Below, piece by piece: positions 7,780 through 17,544 of a stretch of 64,000 nucleotides of DNA. The DNA lies in assembly GCA_040905025.1 (NCBI GenBank), contig JBBDSJ010000148.1, forward strand, positions 1 through 64,000. Reading direction: 5' to 3'. The translations under genes and the position numbers were made by a program. The DNA comes from JBBDSJ01 sp040905025. GTDB lineage: Bacteria; Pseudomonadota; Gammaproteobacteria; Methylohalomonadales; Methylohalomonadaceae. Within the stretch, counting starts at the first letter, position 1, and every line of letters begins with the position of its first letter. The notes beneath the pieces are model-generated. The model saw nothing but the letters and a program-made list of their open reading frames with translations, searched no databases and was not told the DNA's origin.

Positions 7780-9294
7780 TTAGTCAAGCCTGACTGTTAC
7801 TGCTTTTTCTTCAGTATAACTGTTTAATACGGCTTCTCCCATTTCACGCCCCCAACCGGACTGTTTATAACCGCCGAATGGTAATGCGGAATTGAAAATG
7901 TTGTAACAGTTAATCCATACAGTGCCTGCCTTTAATCTTGAAGCCAGCAGATGGGCCTTGCTGATATCTCGGGTCCAGATGCCTGAGGCAAGACCATAGA
8001 TGGAATTATTGGCCTGCTTGACAAGCTCATCATCCATATCCTTGAATGGCATTGCTGTAACAACAGGGCCAAAGATTTCCTCGTCAACCACGCGCATGCC
8101 GGGCCTGGTATTTGTTAATACTGTTGGTTCAACAAAATAACCTGGGCCTTCATGAGACTTGCCGCCAGACAATGCCCTGGCACCCTGTTCATTACCTGAT
8201 TGCAGAAACTCATTGATACGTGTGAACTGAATTTCTGAAACTACTGGGCCCATCTGTGTCTTCGGATCGAGTCCGTGGCCAAGCTTGATATTTTTTGCAT
8301 ATTCAGCAACGCCTTCTACAACCTGATCAAATATCTTTTCCTGTACAAACAGGCGGGACCCTGCAGCACAACACTGACCATGATTAAAAAAGATGGCATT
8401 GGCAGCACCTGTAATGGCAACATCCAGATCAGCATCGGCAAGTACGATATTTGGTGATTTGCCACCCAGTTCAAGCGAAACTTTTTTCAGATCACTGGCG
8501 GAAGCCTGGACAATCTTGCGGCCAACTTCTGTCGAACCTGTAAAGGCGATCTTGTCGACACCTGTGTGGTTCGCCAGCGCCGCACCTGCAGTTTCTCCAA
8601 AACCTGTAACAATATTCACAACTCCATTCGGAATACCTGCATCTTGCAATATCTCCCCGAGTTTCAATGCAGACAGGGGGGTTTCTTCAGCGACTTTTAA
8701 TACAATCGTGCAACCCGTGGTCAGGGCGGGAGCCAGTTTCCAGGCAGCCATCAATAACGGAAAATTCCAGGGAATAATCTGCCCCACAACTCCTACAGGT
8801 TCCTTGCGTGTGTAGGCATGATATTGTGTGCCAGGATCGTAAAGCACGTTCATTGGAATCGTAATGCCATGTCTTTTGGTGCACCAGCCGGACATGTAAT
8901 GAAACATATCAGCAGCAAGTGGCACATCGGCAGCACGAGCGACGGTAATGGGCTTGCCATTATCGAGTGATTCCAGTTCAGCCAAAGTTTCGAGATTTTC
9001 CAGAATCAAATCTCCAACCTTGTGCAGCAACTTGCCACGCTCTGCGGGTGACATATCAGGCCAGGGGCCAGATTCAAATGCCTTACGAGCAGCCTTGACA
9101 GCCTTGTCGATGTCGGCCTTGTCACCTTCTGCGACCTGAGCAATCACCTTTCCTGTAGCCGGATCTATAACATCAAATACTTTCCCGGAAGCTGCATCAA
9201 TCCAATTGCCGTCGATCAGCAACTGTTTTGGTTTTTTCAGGAATCCGTTAACGATATGTGTCAGATTAGGTACTTCTTTTGCAACTGCGCTCAT
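7780..9294 (-). CDS. NAD(P)-dependent aldehyde dehydrogenase
   Basis: A 504-residue member of the ALDH superfamily, oxidising an aldehyde to the acid with NAD(P)+. Key motifs are present: IPWNFPLLMAAWK, FTGSTEVGRKI (coenzyme loop), LELGGKSPN with the general base Glu (~272), and FFNHGQCCAAGSR with the catalytic Cys (~306). The length and sequence style fit the broad-range group that includes phenylacetaldehyde, betaine-aldehyde and acetaldehyde dehydrogenases; the substrate cannot be assigned. A strong promoter with an NsrR-type palindrome and an FNR-like site stand upstream, which ties this enzyme to anaerobic or NO conditions. Confidence 0.92.
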   Translation of the reverse strand: MSAVAKEVPNLTHIVNGFLKKPKQLLIDGNWIDAASGKVFDVIDPATGKVIAQVAEGDKADIDKAVKAARKAFESGPWPDMSPAERGKLLHKVGDLILENLETLAELESLDNGKPITVARAADVPLAADMFHYMSGWCTKRHGITIPMNVLYDPGTQYHAYTRKEPVGVVGQIIPWNFPLLMAAWKLAPALTTGCTIVLKVAEETPLSALKLGEILQDAGIPNGVVNIVTGFGETAGAALANHTGVDKIAFTGSTEVGRKIVQASASDLKKVSLELGGKSPNIVLADADLDVAITGAANAIFFNHGQCCAAGSRLFVQEKIFDQVVEGVAEYAKNIKLGHGLDPKTQMGPVVSEIQFTRINEFLQSGNEQGARALSGGKSHEGPGYFVEPTVLTNTRPGMRVVDEEIFGPVVTAMPFKDMDDELVKQANNSIYGLASGIWTRDISKAHLLASRLKAGTVWINCYNIFNSALPFGGYKQSGWGREMGEAVLNSYTEEKAVTVRLD

Positions 9295-9431
9295 AATATC
9301 TATCCTCCGAAGGACTTGGGTAACAGTTCAACACGGATTCATAGCCGTGATATTACTTGCCTCCGGGCTGAGGCACATACCATGATTTATCGTCAACAAT
9401 GCTGATAAGGCAGAAAAAATAATCGAGCCTG

Positions 9432-9445
9432 TTGATACATATCAC
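9432..9445. promoter_or_regulatory. FNR-like site upstream of the aldehyde dehydrogenase gene
   Basis: TTGATACATATCAC differs from the FNR/Anr consensus TTGAT-N4-ATCAA by one base. It lies 138-151 bases before the aldehyde dehydrogenase ATG and downstream of the putative TTGACA promoter at 9527-9499, so its effect could be activation of a second promoter or repression. Confidence 0.4.
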
Positions 9446-9494
9446 CGACAATCACTTTTTATTGAACCTTGTCTATCTACAGTTTTAGAGAAAC

Positions 9495-9527
9495 AAGTAT
9501 ATTATATACCTATTAAAGATGTGTCAA
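9495..9527 (-). promoter_or_regulatory. Promoter with overlapping NsrR-type palindrome for the aldehyde dehydrogenase gene
   Basis: On the minus strand a perfect TTGACA (complement of 9522-9527) is followed after 15 bases by TATAAT, or after 17 bases by TAATAT. The best of the six palindromes, AAGTATATTATATACCT (9495-9511, 6 of 7 arm positions symmetric), lies exactly on this -10 region. The rest of the gap, 9528-9783, shows no gene or clear terminator. Confidence 0.6.
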
Positions 9528-9783
9528 TAAACCAGTTGGCTGTCTAGCCTATGACTGGTGGTAAAGGGGGGGTGCAGAAAAGAAATATATTGCCTCAGTC
9601 TATGAGGGCGTGTATCCAGGAAGCAGGCGAAATGTCCGCCCTGCTCTACCGCCTAATGCTTGTAACCAGAACTGGGTTCATTTGCCGGTACTGAAGAAAA
9701 ATAGACCCTGCCCACCTGCATGCCCTCTGAGTGAAACACGGGTCCCATGCAAGCAGCCAGCTCCCGGGCGCACATTCCTGCTT

Positions 9784-10557
9784 TTATTGCACCAGCGCGG
9801 ATTGTGCTGCGTCCAGATCAATGCCCTCGATATCAGCCTCGGCTGCCAACAGGCGTATATACTGGCTGACGGCTCTGCGCCAGGTTGTCTCCTCAAGATA
9901 GCTTGCTATTTTATTCTGCACCGATTCAAACGACATGACTTCTCCATGAATATATTGCAGAATTTCAACTACATGAAAACCATAGCGGGTCTTGACCGGT
10001 GTCGGTGCCAGGCCAATATCCAGACGCATAATCGCATCTTCAAACTCAGGTACAGTCTGACCACGACTAATCTGGCCTAACAGGCCACCATCCTTTGATG
10101 ACGGGCAACGTGAGTGTTGCCGCGCCAAACGCTTAAATTTAGCCGGATCAGCCTGCAGTTGCCTGATTAATTTTTCTGCCAGCACCCGGGCAGATTCACG
10201 CTCTTCCAGCAATTCCGGCGGTGCTGCTATGAGTATATGCCGAACTTCAGCAAGGTCAGGCGTGCGAAACTGATCAGGGTTCTTGTCGTACCAATGCCGG
10301 CATGCCGTAATATCGGCTTCAGGCGTGTCCAGTTCCCGTTCGAGAAGCTCATCAATCACCGGATCAATTTTCTTCTCGTTATCAGGAATCATCATGCCCA
10401 GCTGTCTCGCCCGCTGCAGCAGTAGTTCACGTATGGTCAAGGTGACTGCAGCCTGATTCTGTGCATATCGCGGATCGGCTCCTGGTTCCTGATGATAGGC
10501 AGATTCAATATTTATCGCCTGTTCAGTTATCTCTTTTTCGTTAACACGAATATTCAT
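9784..10557 (-). CDS. PpiC-type (parvulin) peptidyl-prolyl isomerase of the nar operon
   Basis: A 257-residue protein with an N-terminal helical part (~1-95) and a parvulin domain (~98-200: EVRHILIA, FKRLARQHSRCPSS, GGLLGQISRGQTVPEFEDA, YGFHVVEI). There is no signal peptide, so it acts in the cytoplasm, like NifM-type isomerases. Genes of this kind close narGHJI operons in several denitrifiers and probably help fold or mature a nitrate reductase subunit; that role is inferred from position. It starts 9 bases after the narI stop, so it is part of the operon. Confidence 0.9.
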   Translation of the reverse strand: MNIRVNEKEITEQAINIESAYHQEPGADPRYAQNQAAVTLTIRELLLQRARQLGMMIPDNEKKIDPVIDELLERELDTPEADITACRHWYDKNPDQFRTPDLAEVRHILIAAPPELLEERESARVLAEKLIRQLQADPAKFKRLARQHSRCPSSKDGGLLGQISRGQTVPEFEDAIMRLDIGLAPTPVKTRYGFHVVEILQYIHGEVMSFESVQNKIASYLEETTWRRAVSQYIRLLAAEADIEGIDLDAAQSALVQ

Positions 10558-10566
10558 TACACAATC

Positions 10567-11259
10567 TCAGACGGCACGGCGACGAACGATCTGGTAAGCG
10601 CGTCCAATATAGCCATAGGGCACGCTCCATATATGCACCAGCCGGGTAAACGGAAAAATGAAAAACATAACCATGCCAAGAAACATATGCAATCTGTAAG
10701 GCCATGGTATGTTAAGAATTGAATCAGCAGCGTCGGGCTGGAAGGTCACCAACTTTTGCGCCCAGGTGGTAATTTGTAACATGACAGCTCCATCAAGATG
10801 CCCTACCGAAACAGTGATGGTAAATAATCCTGTCAGCAATTGCGCCAACAGCAAATAGAGAATGAACATATCCATTTTGCTGCCGGTACGGCGTACACGC
10901 GGATCAGTCGTACGGCGATACACCAGAGTGACAAGACCCGCCAGACATACCAGTCCGAAGAACCCGCCGGCAACAACAGCCATTAATTGTTTTGCCGAAG
11001 TTGATATACCCAGAGCATGATAAACGGCTGGAGGAGTAAGCAAACCAAAGAGGTGCCCAAAGAAGAGCAGGATAATTCCAATGTGAAACAGATAATTCCC
11101 GATCCGAAACGAGCGTGTGTTGGATAACAACTGGCTCGACCCGGTACGCCACGTATATTGGCTTTTATCGTATCTAACCAGGCTTCCGAGCAGGAATACC
11201 GTGCCGGCAATATAAGGAAATACACCGAAAAAAAACTCATTCCAGTAAGTCATCATCAT
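10567..11259 (-). CDS. narI: Respiratory nitrate reductase gamma subunit (cytochrome b)
   Basis: A 230-residue membrane protein with five hydrophobic segments. It anchors NarGH to the inner membrane and passes electrons from quinol through two b hemes. Candidate heme-ligand His pairs are visible in YLFHIGIILLFFGHLFGL (~segment 2) and YRLHMFLGMVMFF plus TRLVHIWS (~segment 5). The first of three consecutive ATG codons is taken because AAGGAG lies 5 bases before it. It begins just after narJ in the operon narGHJI-ppiC. Confidence 0.95.
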   Translation of the reverse strand: MMMTYWNEFFFGVFPYIAGTVFLLGSLVRYDKSQYTWRTGSSQLLSNTRSFRIGNYLFHIGIILLFFGHLFGLLTPPAVYHALGISTSAKQLMAVVAGGFFGLVCLAGLVTLVYRRTTDPRVRRTGSKMDMFILYLLLAQLLTGLFTITVSVGHLDGAVMLQITTWAQKLVTFQPDAADSILNIPWPYRLHMFLGMVMFFIFPFTRLVHIWSVPYGYIGRAYQIVRRRAV

Positions 11260-11268
11260 TAGTTCTCC

Positions 11269-11961
11269 TTATCCATGACTCTGCTGCAATCGACTCGTAT
11301 CAACAGGCACGGCCTGACCCTTGTTTGTTATTGCTCCACCACAACCTTCCGTCGGGCCGAAAATAACCGGTTCTTCGGCCCAAACACTATCCAGGGCCTG
11401 GGGTGTATCATCGCGCTTTTCATTTTCAATTCTGTAATACATGGCAGCATCTGCGCCATCCAGTCCGCCAATCTCAAGCAGTGCCTTGAAAAGTATGCTG
11501 TACGGATTTTCCCGTGTTTCAAGCCGGCTATGCAGTAGTTGTAAAAGGTGCTCGATTTCCTGTAACCAGTTGCTTGCTTCGGATTCGGGCAAGATCGAAC
11601 AAAATTCAAGAAATATTGGTAAATAATCCGGTAGTTCATTGGCACTGATATCGAGCCCCTGTTGCCGGTATGTCTCCAGAAGATCTACCATTGCCTGGCC
11701 ACGATCCCTGGACTCTCCATGAACATGCTCGAACAGATGCAAAGATAGTGACCGGCCTCGATCAAACAGGGCCACATACTCTCCCTGGATATTCAGCAAG
11801 TCACGGCTATGACGCTGCCGCATGAATGCAATTATTTTCTGACGAGTGTCCGGTGTGAAGCCGGGCGTTGCGTCAAGAACTGCAGCCAGTTCATCTGTAT
11901 GTTCGATGACTTCTACTTCCGGGTAATGCAACAACAGACCTATCGCTTTTAAAGCCTTCAT
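11269..11961 (-). CDS. narJ: Nitrate reductase assembly chaperone NarJ
   Basis: A 230-residue helical protein of the TorD/NarJ family. It binds apo-NarG in the cytoplasm and controls insertion of the molybdenum cofactor and the first iron-sulfur cluster; it is not part of the final enzyme. The N-terminal 'LKAIGLLLHYPEVEVIEHTD' and central 'LSLHLFEHVHGESRDRGQAM' and 'PDYLPIFLEFCS' are family hallmarks. It overlaps the end of narH by four bases (ATGA), showing translational coupling. Confidence 0.94.
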   Translation of the reverse strand: MKALKAIGLLLHYPEVEVIEHTDELAAVLDATPGFTPDTRQKIIAFMRQRHSRDLLNIQGEYVALFDRGRSLSLHLFEHVHGESRDRGQAMVDLLETYRQQGLDISANELPDYLPIFLEFCSILPESEASNWLQEIEHLLQLLHSRLETRENPYSILFKALLEIGGLDGADAAMYYRIENEKRDDTPQALDSVWAEEPVIFGPTEGCGGAITNKGQAVPVDTSRLQQSHG

Positions 11962-13529
11962 GACTGTGACTCCGTGGCTTTGGGTTCTGTCTTTTTAAAT
12001 ACCACCCTTACCGGAAATGCGCGCTTGCTTGCACGTTTGCCGCCAAACAGGTCCGTTGTTGTCGCACCATTGCTGGTTACATTGCAGCCATCACCAAAAC
12101 TGAATCCACAACCATTTCGTTCACCATGCGGATCGTCTGCCAATTCCTTGTGCGCGGTCGGAATAACAAAACGATCTTCATAATTTGCGATGGCCATTAT
12201 CTGGTACATATCTTCCACAGTATTTTCGTCCAGCCCGACCTGTTCCAATATTGCATGGTTGGGTTTGCCATCCACGGTTTGTGTCCGCTTGAAGTGCCGC
12301 ATTGCCAGCATTCGTTCCAGTGCATGAATCACGGGGCGTTCATCGCCTGCGGTCAACATGTTAGCCAGATACTTGACCGGAATTCGCAATGACTTGACAT
12401 CCGGTATCAGCCCGTCCTGGCCTATATTGCCGGCGTCTGCAGCTGACTGGATAGGTGACAGTGGCGGTATGTACCACACCATCGGTAAAGTCCGGTATTC
12501 CGGATGTAGTGGAAATGCAATCTTCCATTCCATTGCCATTTTGTAAACTGGTGAACGCCGGGCATGTTCCAGCCATGAATCCGGAATACCTTCAGCCTTT
12601 GCGGCCGTGATAACTTCCGGGTCATGTGGATTCAGAAACACGCCCATTTGCGCATCGTAGAGTTCCTGCTCGGAAGCGGTAGAAGCAGCCTCCTTGATTT
12701 TATCTGCGTCATAAAGCAGCACACCAAGATATCGAATTCGCCCGACGCAGGTCTCGGAACAGACAGTTGGTTCTCCCATTTCAATACGCGGGTAACAAAA
12801 AGTGCATTTTTCGGATTTTCCCGACTGCCAGTTGTAATAGATTTTTTTATAGGGGCATCCACTGATGCACATACGCCAGCCACGGCATTTATCCTGGTCG
12901 ATAAGCACAATACCGTCTTCTTCACGTTTATATATTGCACCCGATGGGCATGATGCGACACAGGTAGGATTCAAACAATGTTCACATAACCGCGGCAAAT
13001 ACATCATGAATGTATTTTCAAACTGCCCATACATCTCCTTTTGAACATTGGCAAAATTATAATCCTTTGATCGTTTGGCAAATTCTCCACCCAGGAGCTC
13101 TTCCCAGTTGGGGCCCCATTCGATCTTGTCCATCGGCTGTCCGGTCAAGGCAGAAAAGGGTTTGGCTATCGGCTGATGTTTTGAGTCCGGCGCATTGTGC
13201 AATCGCTGATAGTCATAATTAAAAGGCTCGTAATAGTCATCAATTGACGGCAGGTCCGGGTTGGCAAAGATTTTTGCCCATAGTCGCCATTTGCCCCCGG
13301 CTTTCGGTTGGAGCTTGTTTCCTTTCATCGCCCAGCCGCCATTCCAGCGTGACTGGTTTTCCCAGTCTTTGGGGTAACCGATGCCGGGTTTGGTCTCAAC
13401 ATTGTTGAACCAGGCGTATTCCATCCCCTCGCGTGATGTCCAGACGTTCTTGCATGTGACTGAACAGGTATGGCAGCCGATGCATTTATCAAGATTCAGG
13501 ACTTTTCCTATTTGCGCACGTACTTTCAT
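11958..13529 (-). CDS. narH: Respiratory nitrate reductase beta subunit (iron-sulfur)
   Basis: A 523-residue electron-transfer subunit with four Cys groups for one [3Fe-4S] and three [4Fe-4S] clusters: CIGCHTCSVTCKNVW (~residues 16-30), CEHCLNPTCVASCP, CRGWRMCISGCPYKK (the Trp in CRGW marks the [3Fe-4S] group) and CTFCYPR with CSETCVGR. It links NarI hemes to NarG. The length is usual for the family. It overlaps narG by four bases (ATGA) and narJ by four bases. Confidence 0.96.
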   Translation of the reverse strand: MKVRAQIGKVLNLDKCIGCHTCSVTCKNVWTSREGMEYAWFNNVETKPGIGYPKDWENQSRWNGGWAMKGNKLQPKAGGKWRLWAKIFANPDLPSIDDYYEPFNYDYQRLHNAPDSKHQPIAKPFSALTGQPMDKIEWGPNWEELLGGEFAKRSKDYNFANVQKEMYGQFENTFMMYLPRLCEHCLNPTCVASCPSGAIYKREEDGIVLIDQDKCRGWRMCISGCPYKKIYYNWQSGKSEKCTFCYPRIEMGEPTVCSETCVGRIRYLGVLLYDADKIKEAASTASEQELYDAQMGVFLNPHDPEVITAAKAEGIPDSWLEHARRSPVYKMAMEWKIAFPLHPEYRTLPMVWYIPPLSPIQSAADAGNIGQDGLIPDVKSLRIPVKYLANMLTAGDERPVIHALERMLAMRHFKRTQTVDGKPNHAILEQVGLDENTVEDMYQIMAIANYEDRFVIPTAHKELADDPHGERNGCGFSFGDGCNVTSNGATTTDLFGGKRASKRAFPVRVVFKKTEPKATESQS

Positions 13530-16500
13530 GCCTGCTCCTCCGCTTGATATATGCTTTCGTCATCACCATCCAGCCAATCGACACGTTTCATCTTGCGTAT
13601 AACCACAAACTCGTCACGATTCGAACCCACGGTGCCGTAGTAATTAAAGCCATAACTCAGCTGGGCATAACCACCGATCATATGCGTCGGTTTAAGTACT
13701 GTGCGGGTAACAGAATTATGAATGCCACCACGCTGACCAGTAATTTCAGATCCAGGTGTATTCACAAGTTTTTCCTGTGCGTGATACATCATGACCATGC
13801 CTTCGGGAACCCGTTGGCTGACAACAGATCGGGCGACCAGAGCGCCGTTGATGTTGAATACCTCGATCCAGTCATTATCGACAATGCCAACCTTTTGTGC
13901 GTCCACTTCGCTGATCCAGACGCAGGGGCCACCGCGTGATAGTGTCAACATAAGCAGGTTTTCGCTGTAGGTACTGTGAATCCCCCACTTCTGGTGTGGC
14001 GTAATCCAGTTCAGAACGATTTCGTCATTCCCGTTACCTCGCACACCATGAATGCTCTGGGTAGTGCGCATGTTCATGGGAGGTTTGTAGCATACGAAGC
14101 CTTCACCAAAAGCCCGCATCCAGGCATGATCCTGGTAGAGTTGCTGACGTCCACTGAGCGTACGCCAGGGAATAAGTTCATGCACATTGGTGTAGCCGGC
14201 ATTATAGGAAACATGTTCGGATTCCAGTCCTGACCATGTTGGTGAAGAAATAATCTTCCGCGGTTGAGCCTTGATATCGCGAAAACGAATCTTGTCATCT
14301 TGACGCGACAGTGCCAGATGAGTGTGATCCCGGCCGGTTTGTCTGGATAGTGCTGCCCAGGCCTTTACCGCGACTTCGCCATTAGTTTCTGGTGCCAGAG
14401 TCATGATCGTGTCCGAAGCATCGATTGCTGTTTCTATTCGCGGCATACCCTGATTGGCACCTGCTTCGACATGGCGGCCATTAAGTTTACCCAACAGCTC
14501 TACTTCATGGCTGGTGTCCCAGTTAATTCCCTTGCCACCATTTCCCATTTTATCCAGCAATGGCCCGAGGCTGGTAAACCGGGCGTAGACATTGGGATAA
14601 TCACGTTCAACTACCATCAGATTAGGCATGGTCTTGCCCGGGATTGGTTCGCACTCTCCCTTGCGCCACTCCTCGATATCAAATGGCTGCGCCATCTCGC
14701 CCGGACTGTCATGCAATATCGGCACGGTTACAATATCCTGCTCGACACCCAGATGATTTGCGCTCAGCCTGGTAAAGGTATGTGCCAGACCTTTGTATAT
14801 ATCCCAGTCAGAACGCGATTCCCAGGCCGGGTTGACTGCTTCACACAATGGATGAATAAACGGATGCATGTCAGATGTATTGAGATCATCTTTCTCATAC
14901 CATGTGGCTGTCGGCAACACGACATCAGAGTACAGACACGTGGTGGACATGCGAAAATCGAGTGTTACCAGCAGGTCCAGCTTGCCGCGTGCATTTTCAT
15001 CGCGCCATGTAACTTCGGTCGGTTTCTCACTGTTTTCTTCGCCCAAATCCTTACCCTGGACACCATGATCAGTTCCAAGTAAGTGTTTGAGGAAATACTC
15101 GTGCCCCTTGCCACTCGATCCAAGCAGATTGGATCGCCAGATGAACATATTGCGGGGATAATTGATCGGGTTATCCGGATCCTCACAGGCCATCGTTAGC
15201 TGCCCACTTTTGAGTTGTTCGACAACATATGCTTTTGGATCCTGCCCCGCTTTTACTGCATCCTTGACTACCTGCAGTGGATTAGCCGCAAGTTGCGGCG
15301 CAGATGGCAACCAACCCATGCGTTCAGAGCGGACATTAAAGTCGATTAAACTACCTCCAAATTTATCCGCGTCTGCCAATGGCGAAAGAATATCTGCAAT
15401 CTTGAGTTGTTCATAACGCCATTGGCCGGTATGAGCATAAAAAAACGACGTGGAATTCATATGCCGAGGTGGTCGTGTCCAGTCCAGCGCAAACGCCAAT
15501 GGCTGCCATCCGGTTTGTGGCCGAAGTTTTTCCTGACCTACATAATGTGCCCAACCACCGCCGCTTTGGCCTATACAACCGCAAAATACCAGCATATTGA
15601 TAATGCCACGGTAACTCATATCCATGTGATACCAATGATTAAGGCCGGCTCCCAGAATGACCATGGAACGCCCCTGGGTCTTGTTTGCATTATCCGCAAA
15701 CAAACGCGCCACCTTGATAACATTTTCACGCTTGACACCCGTAATAGACTCTTGCCAAGCCGGGGTATAAGGTTTGTTATCATCGTAATTTACCGGGGTA
15801 TTGGGACAGTCCAGACCCCGGTCTATGCCGTAGTGAGCACAAATCAGATCAAATACCGTGGCAACCAGTACTTCTTCACCATTGGCAAGTTGCAGCTTGC
15901 GTACCGGGATTTTGCGGTAGATCACTTCATCCTGCGGGTTAGGAGTAAAACGTCCCAGTTCATGCTCCTTGCCACCGAAATACGGAAAACCAACATCCAC
16001 AATCGTGTCCTTGACGTCCAGTGCAGATAAACGCAGTGTTACACTCTGATCCCCTGCCTTTTCTTCCAGATTCCAACGACCATCTTCTCCCCAGCGAAAA
16101 CCGATCGAGCCATTAGGCACTACTACTTGATCTGTTTTTTCATCCCAGGCGACTGTTTTCCATTCAGGATTGTTTTCCTGCCCCAGACCTTGTTCGAAAT
16201 CCGAAGCACGTAGTGTACGACCAGCCTGATAACCGCCCGGGGCCTTATCCAGACGGATAAGGCTCGGCATATCGGTATACTTGCGTGCATAGTCAGTAAA
16301 ATACGGACTCGGGTTCTCGATATGAAACTCTTTCAGGATCACGTGACCGAAAGCCATCGCCAGCGCCGAATCAGTGCCCTGCCTCGGAGCCAACCATAAA
16401 TCAGCAAATTTGGAAGCTTCGGAATAATCCGGACAAACCGTAACAATCTGGGTGCCTTTGTAACGCACTTCGGTCATGAAGTGGGCATCCGGTGTGCGCG

Positions 16501-17278
16501 TTTGCGGTACATTGGATCCCCACATCATGATAAAGCCGGAGTTGTACCAATCTGCAGACTCAGGCACATCGGTTTGCTCGCCCCATGTCTGTGGAGAAGC
16601 CGGTGGCAAGTCGCAATACCAGTCGTAAAAACTCATGCAAACACCACCAAGCAATGACAGGTAACGCGAACCCGCAGCGTAACTCACCATAGACATGGCC
16701 GGTATCGGAGAAAAACCACAAATCCGATCCGGACCGTATTTGCGGATGGTGTAAATATTGGCTGCGGCAATCAATTCATTGACTTCGTCCCATTGGCTAC
16801 GCACGAGACCACCCTTGCCACGACGTGATTTGTAGGCAACTGCCTTGTTTTCATTTTCCACAATTGAAGCCCATGCCTCGACGGGATCGACATGTTTGGC
16901 CCTGGCTTCCCGCCACAGCCGCAAGAGTTCACCCCGGATCATGGGAAATTTCAGACGATTGGCGCTGTATATATACCAGGAGTAACTTGCACCACGGGCA
17001 CAGCCACGTGGCTCATGATTGGGCAGATCCGGTCGTGTGCGTGGATAATCAGTTTGCTGTGTTTCCCATGTTACCAATCCGTTTTTAACATAGATTTTCC
17101 AACTGCAAGAGCCGGTGCAATTTACGCCATGGGTAGAACGTACAATCTTGTCGTGTTGCCAGCGACTACGATAGGCGTCTTCCCAACGCCGGGTATCTGA
17201 AGTAGTCACACCATGACCATCAGCAAAATTTTCTTCCAGCCGCTGGAAAAAAGTTAATCGATCGAGAAAATGGCTCAT
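13526..17278 (-). CDS. narG: Respiratory nitrate reductase alpha subunit (Mo-bisMGD catalytic)
   Basis: A 1250-residue catalytic subunit that reduces nitrate to nitrite on the cytoplasmic face. His50, Cys54 and Cys58 in THGVNCTGSCSW, plus the Cys of EPRGCARGASY, bind the FS0 cluster, with His as first ligand, which is diagnostic of NarG. The Asp that ligates molybdenum lies in the SADWYNSGFIMMWGSN region (~222). There is no Tat signal, so this is the membrane-bound Nar type, not Nap. It is the first gene of narGHJI-ppiC. The 266-base upstream gap has no canonical FNR box. Confidence 0.97.
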   Translation of the reverse strand: MSHFLDRLTFFQRLEENFADGHGVTTSDTRRWEDAYRSRWQHDKIVRSTHGVNCTGSCSWKIYVKNGLVTWETQQTDYPRTRPDLPNHEPRGCARGASYSWYIYSANRLKFPMIRGELLRLWREARAKHVDPVEAWASIVENENKAVAYKSRRGKGGLVRSQWDEVNELIAAANIYTIRKYGPDRICGFSPIPAMSMVSYAAGSRYLSLLGGVCMSFYDWYCDLPPASPQTWGEQTDVPESADWYNSGFIMMWGSNVPQTRTPDAHFMTEVRYKGTQIVTVCPDYSEASKFADLWLAPRQGTDSALAMAFGHVILKEFHIENPSPYFTDYARKYTDMPSLIRLDKAPGGYQAGRTLRASDFEQGLGQENNPEWKTVAWDEKTDQVVVPNGSIGFRWGEDGRWNLEEKAGDQSVTLRLSALDVKDTIVDVGFPYFGGKEHELGRFTPNPQDEVIYRKIPVRKLQLANGEEVLVATVFDLICAHYGIDRGLDCPNTPVNYDDNKPYTPAWQESITGVKRENVIKVARLFADNANKTQGRSMVILGAGLNHWYHMDMSYRGIINMLVFCGCIGQSGGGWAHYVGQEKLRPQTGWQPLAFALDWTRPPRHMNSTSFFYAHTGQWRYEQLKIADILSPLADADKFGGSLIDFNVRSERMGWLPSAPQLAANPLQVVKDAVKAGQDPKAYVVEQLKSGQLTMACEDPDNPINYPRNMFIWRSNLLGSSGKGHEYFLKHLLGTDHGVQGKDLGEENSEKPTEVTWRDENARGKLDLLVTLDFRMSTTCLYSDVVLPTATWYEKDDLNTSDMHPFIHPLCEAVNPAWESRSDWDIYKGLAHTFTRLSANHLGVEQDIVTVPILHDSPGEMAQPFDIEEWRKGECEPIPGKTMPNLMVVERDYPNVYARFTSLGPLLDKMGNGGKGINWDTSHEVELLGKLNGRHVEAGANQGMPRIETAIDASDTIMTLAPETNGEVAVKAWAALSRQTGRDHTHLALSRQDDKIRFRDIKAQPRKIISSPTWSGLESEHVSYNAGYTNVHELIPWRTLSGRQQLYQDHAWMRAFGEGFVCYKPPMNMRTTQSIHGVRGNGNDEIVLNWITPHQKWGIHSTYSENLLMLTLSRGGPCVWISEVDAQKVGIVDNDWIEVFNINGALVARSVVSQRVPEGMVMMYHAQEKLVNTPGSEITGQRGGIHNSVTRTVLKPTHMIGGYAQLSYGFNYYGTVGSNRDEFVVIRKMKRVDWLDGDDESIYQAEEQA

Positions 17279-17544
17279 TTTTTTAGCTCCTGATCATGCG
17301 TGCAAAACCCTGTCGTCTACGACCACTAGTTCGCCTGTTTGATATCCAAAGAAACGCGAGGTAATACGGTAAAATTTATATCATCCTATTGCCCGAATAG
17401 CCATTTTTCAGTTAATGAAACATTGCTTCTTCAGATGACAGTGCTCATTTATTGGCTAGGCCTTTTAATTAATTTTAGTGTAGTTGGCAATTTGCTGCTG
17501 TGCCATGGAGCAGGACAACAGATATTTGCATAGTGCTTTGGCCA
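17279..17544. other. Leader and promoter region of narG, no clear regulator site
   Basis: This 266-base gap must hold the narGHJI promoter unless transcription reads through from nnrS. The closest thing to an FNR site is TTTGATATCCAAA at 17338-17350, which has the wrong spacing. There is no NsrR-type palindrome and no terminator that I can support. Confidence 0.4.

Noticed and set aside
9610..10080. 156-residue plus-strand open frame over the parvulin gene
   Set aside because: It is antisense to a clear PpiC gene, has no recognisable motif and a composition typical of a shadow frame.
17338..17350. TTTGATATCCAAA as an FNR box for narG
   Set aside because: The half-sites are too close and the second is not ATCAA; two perfect boxes in the same block show what a real site looks like here.
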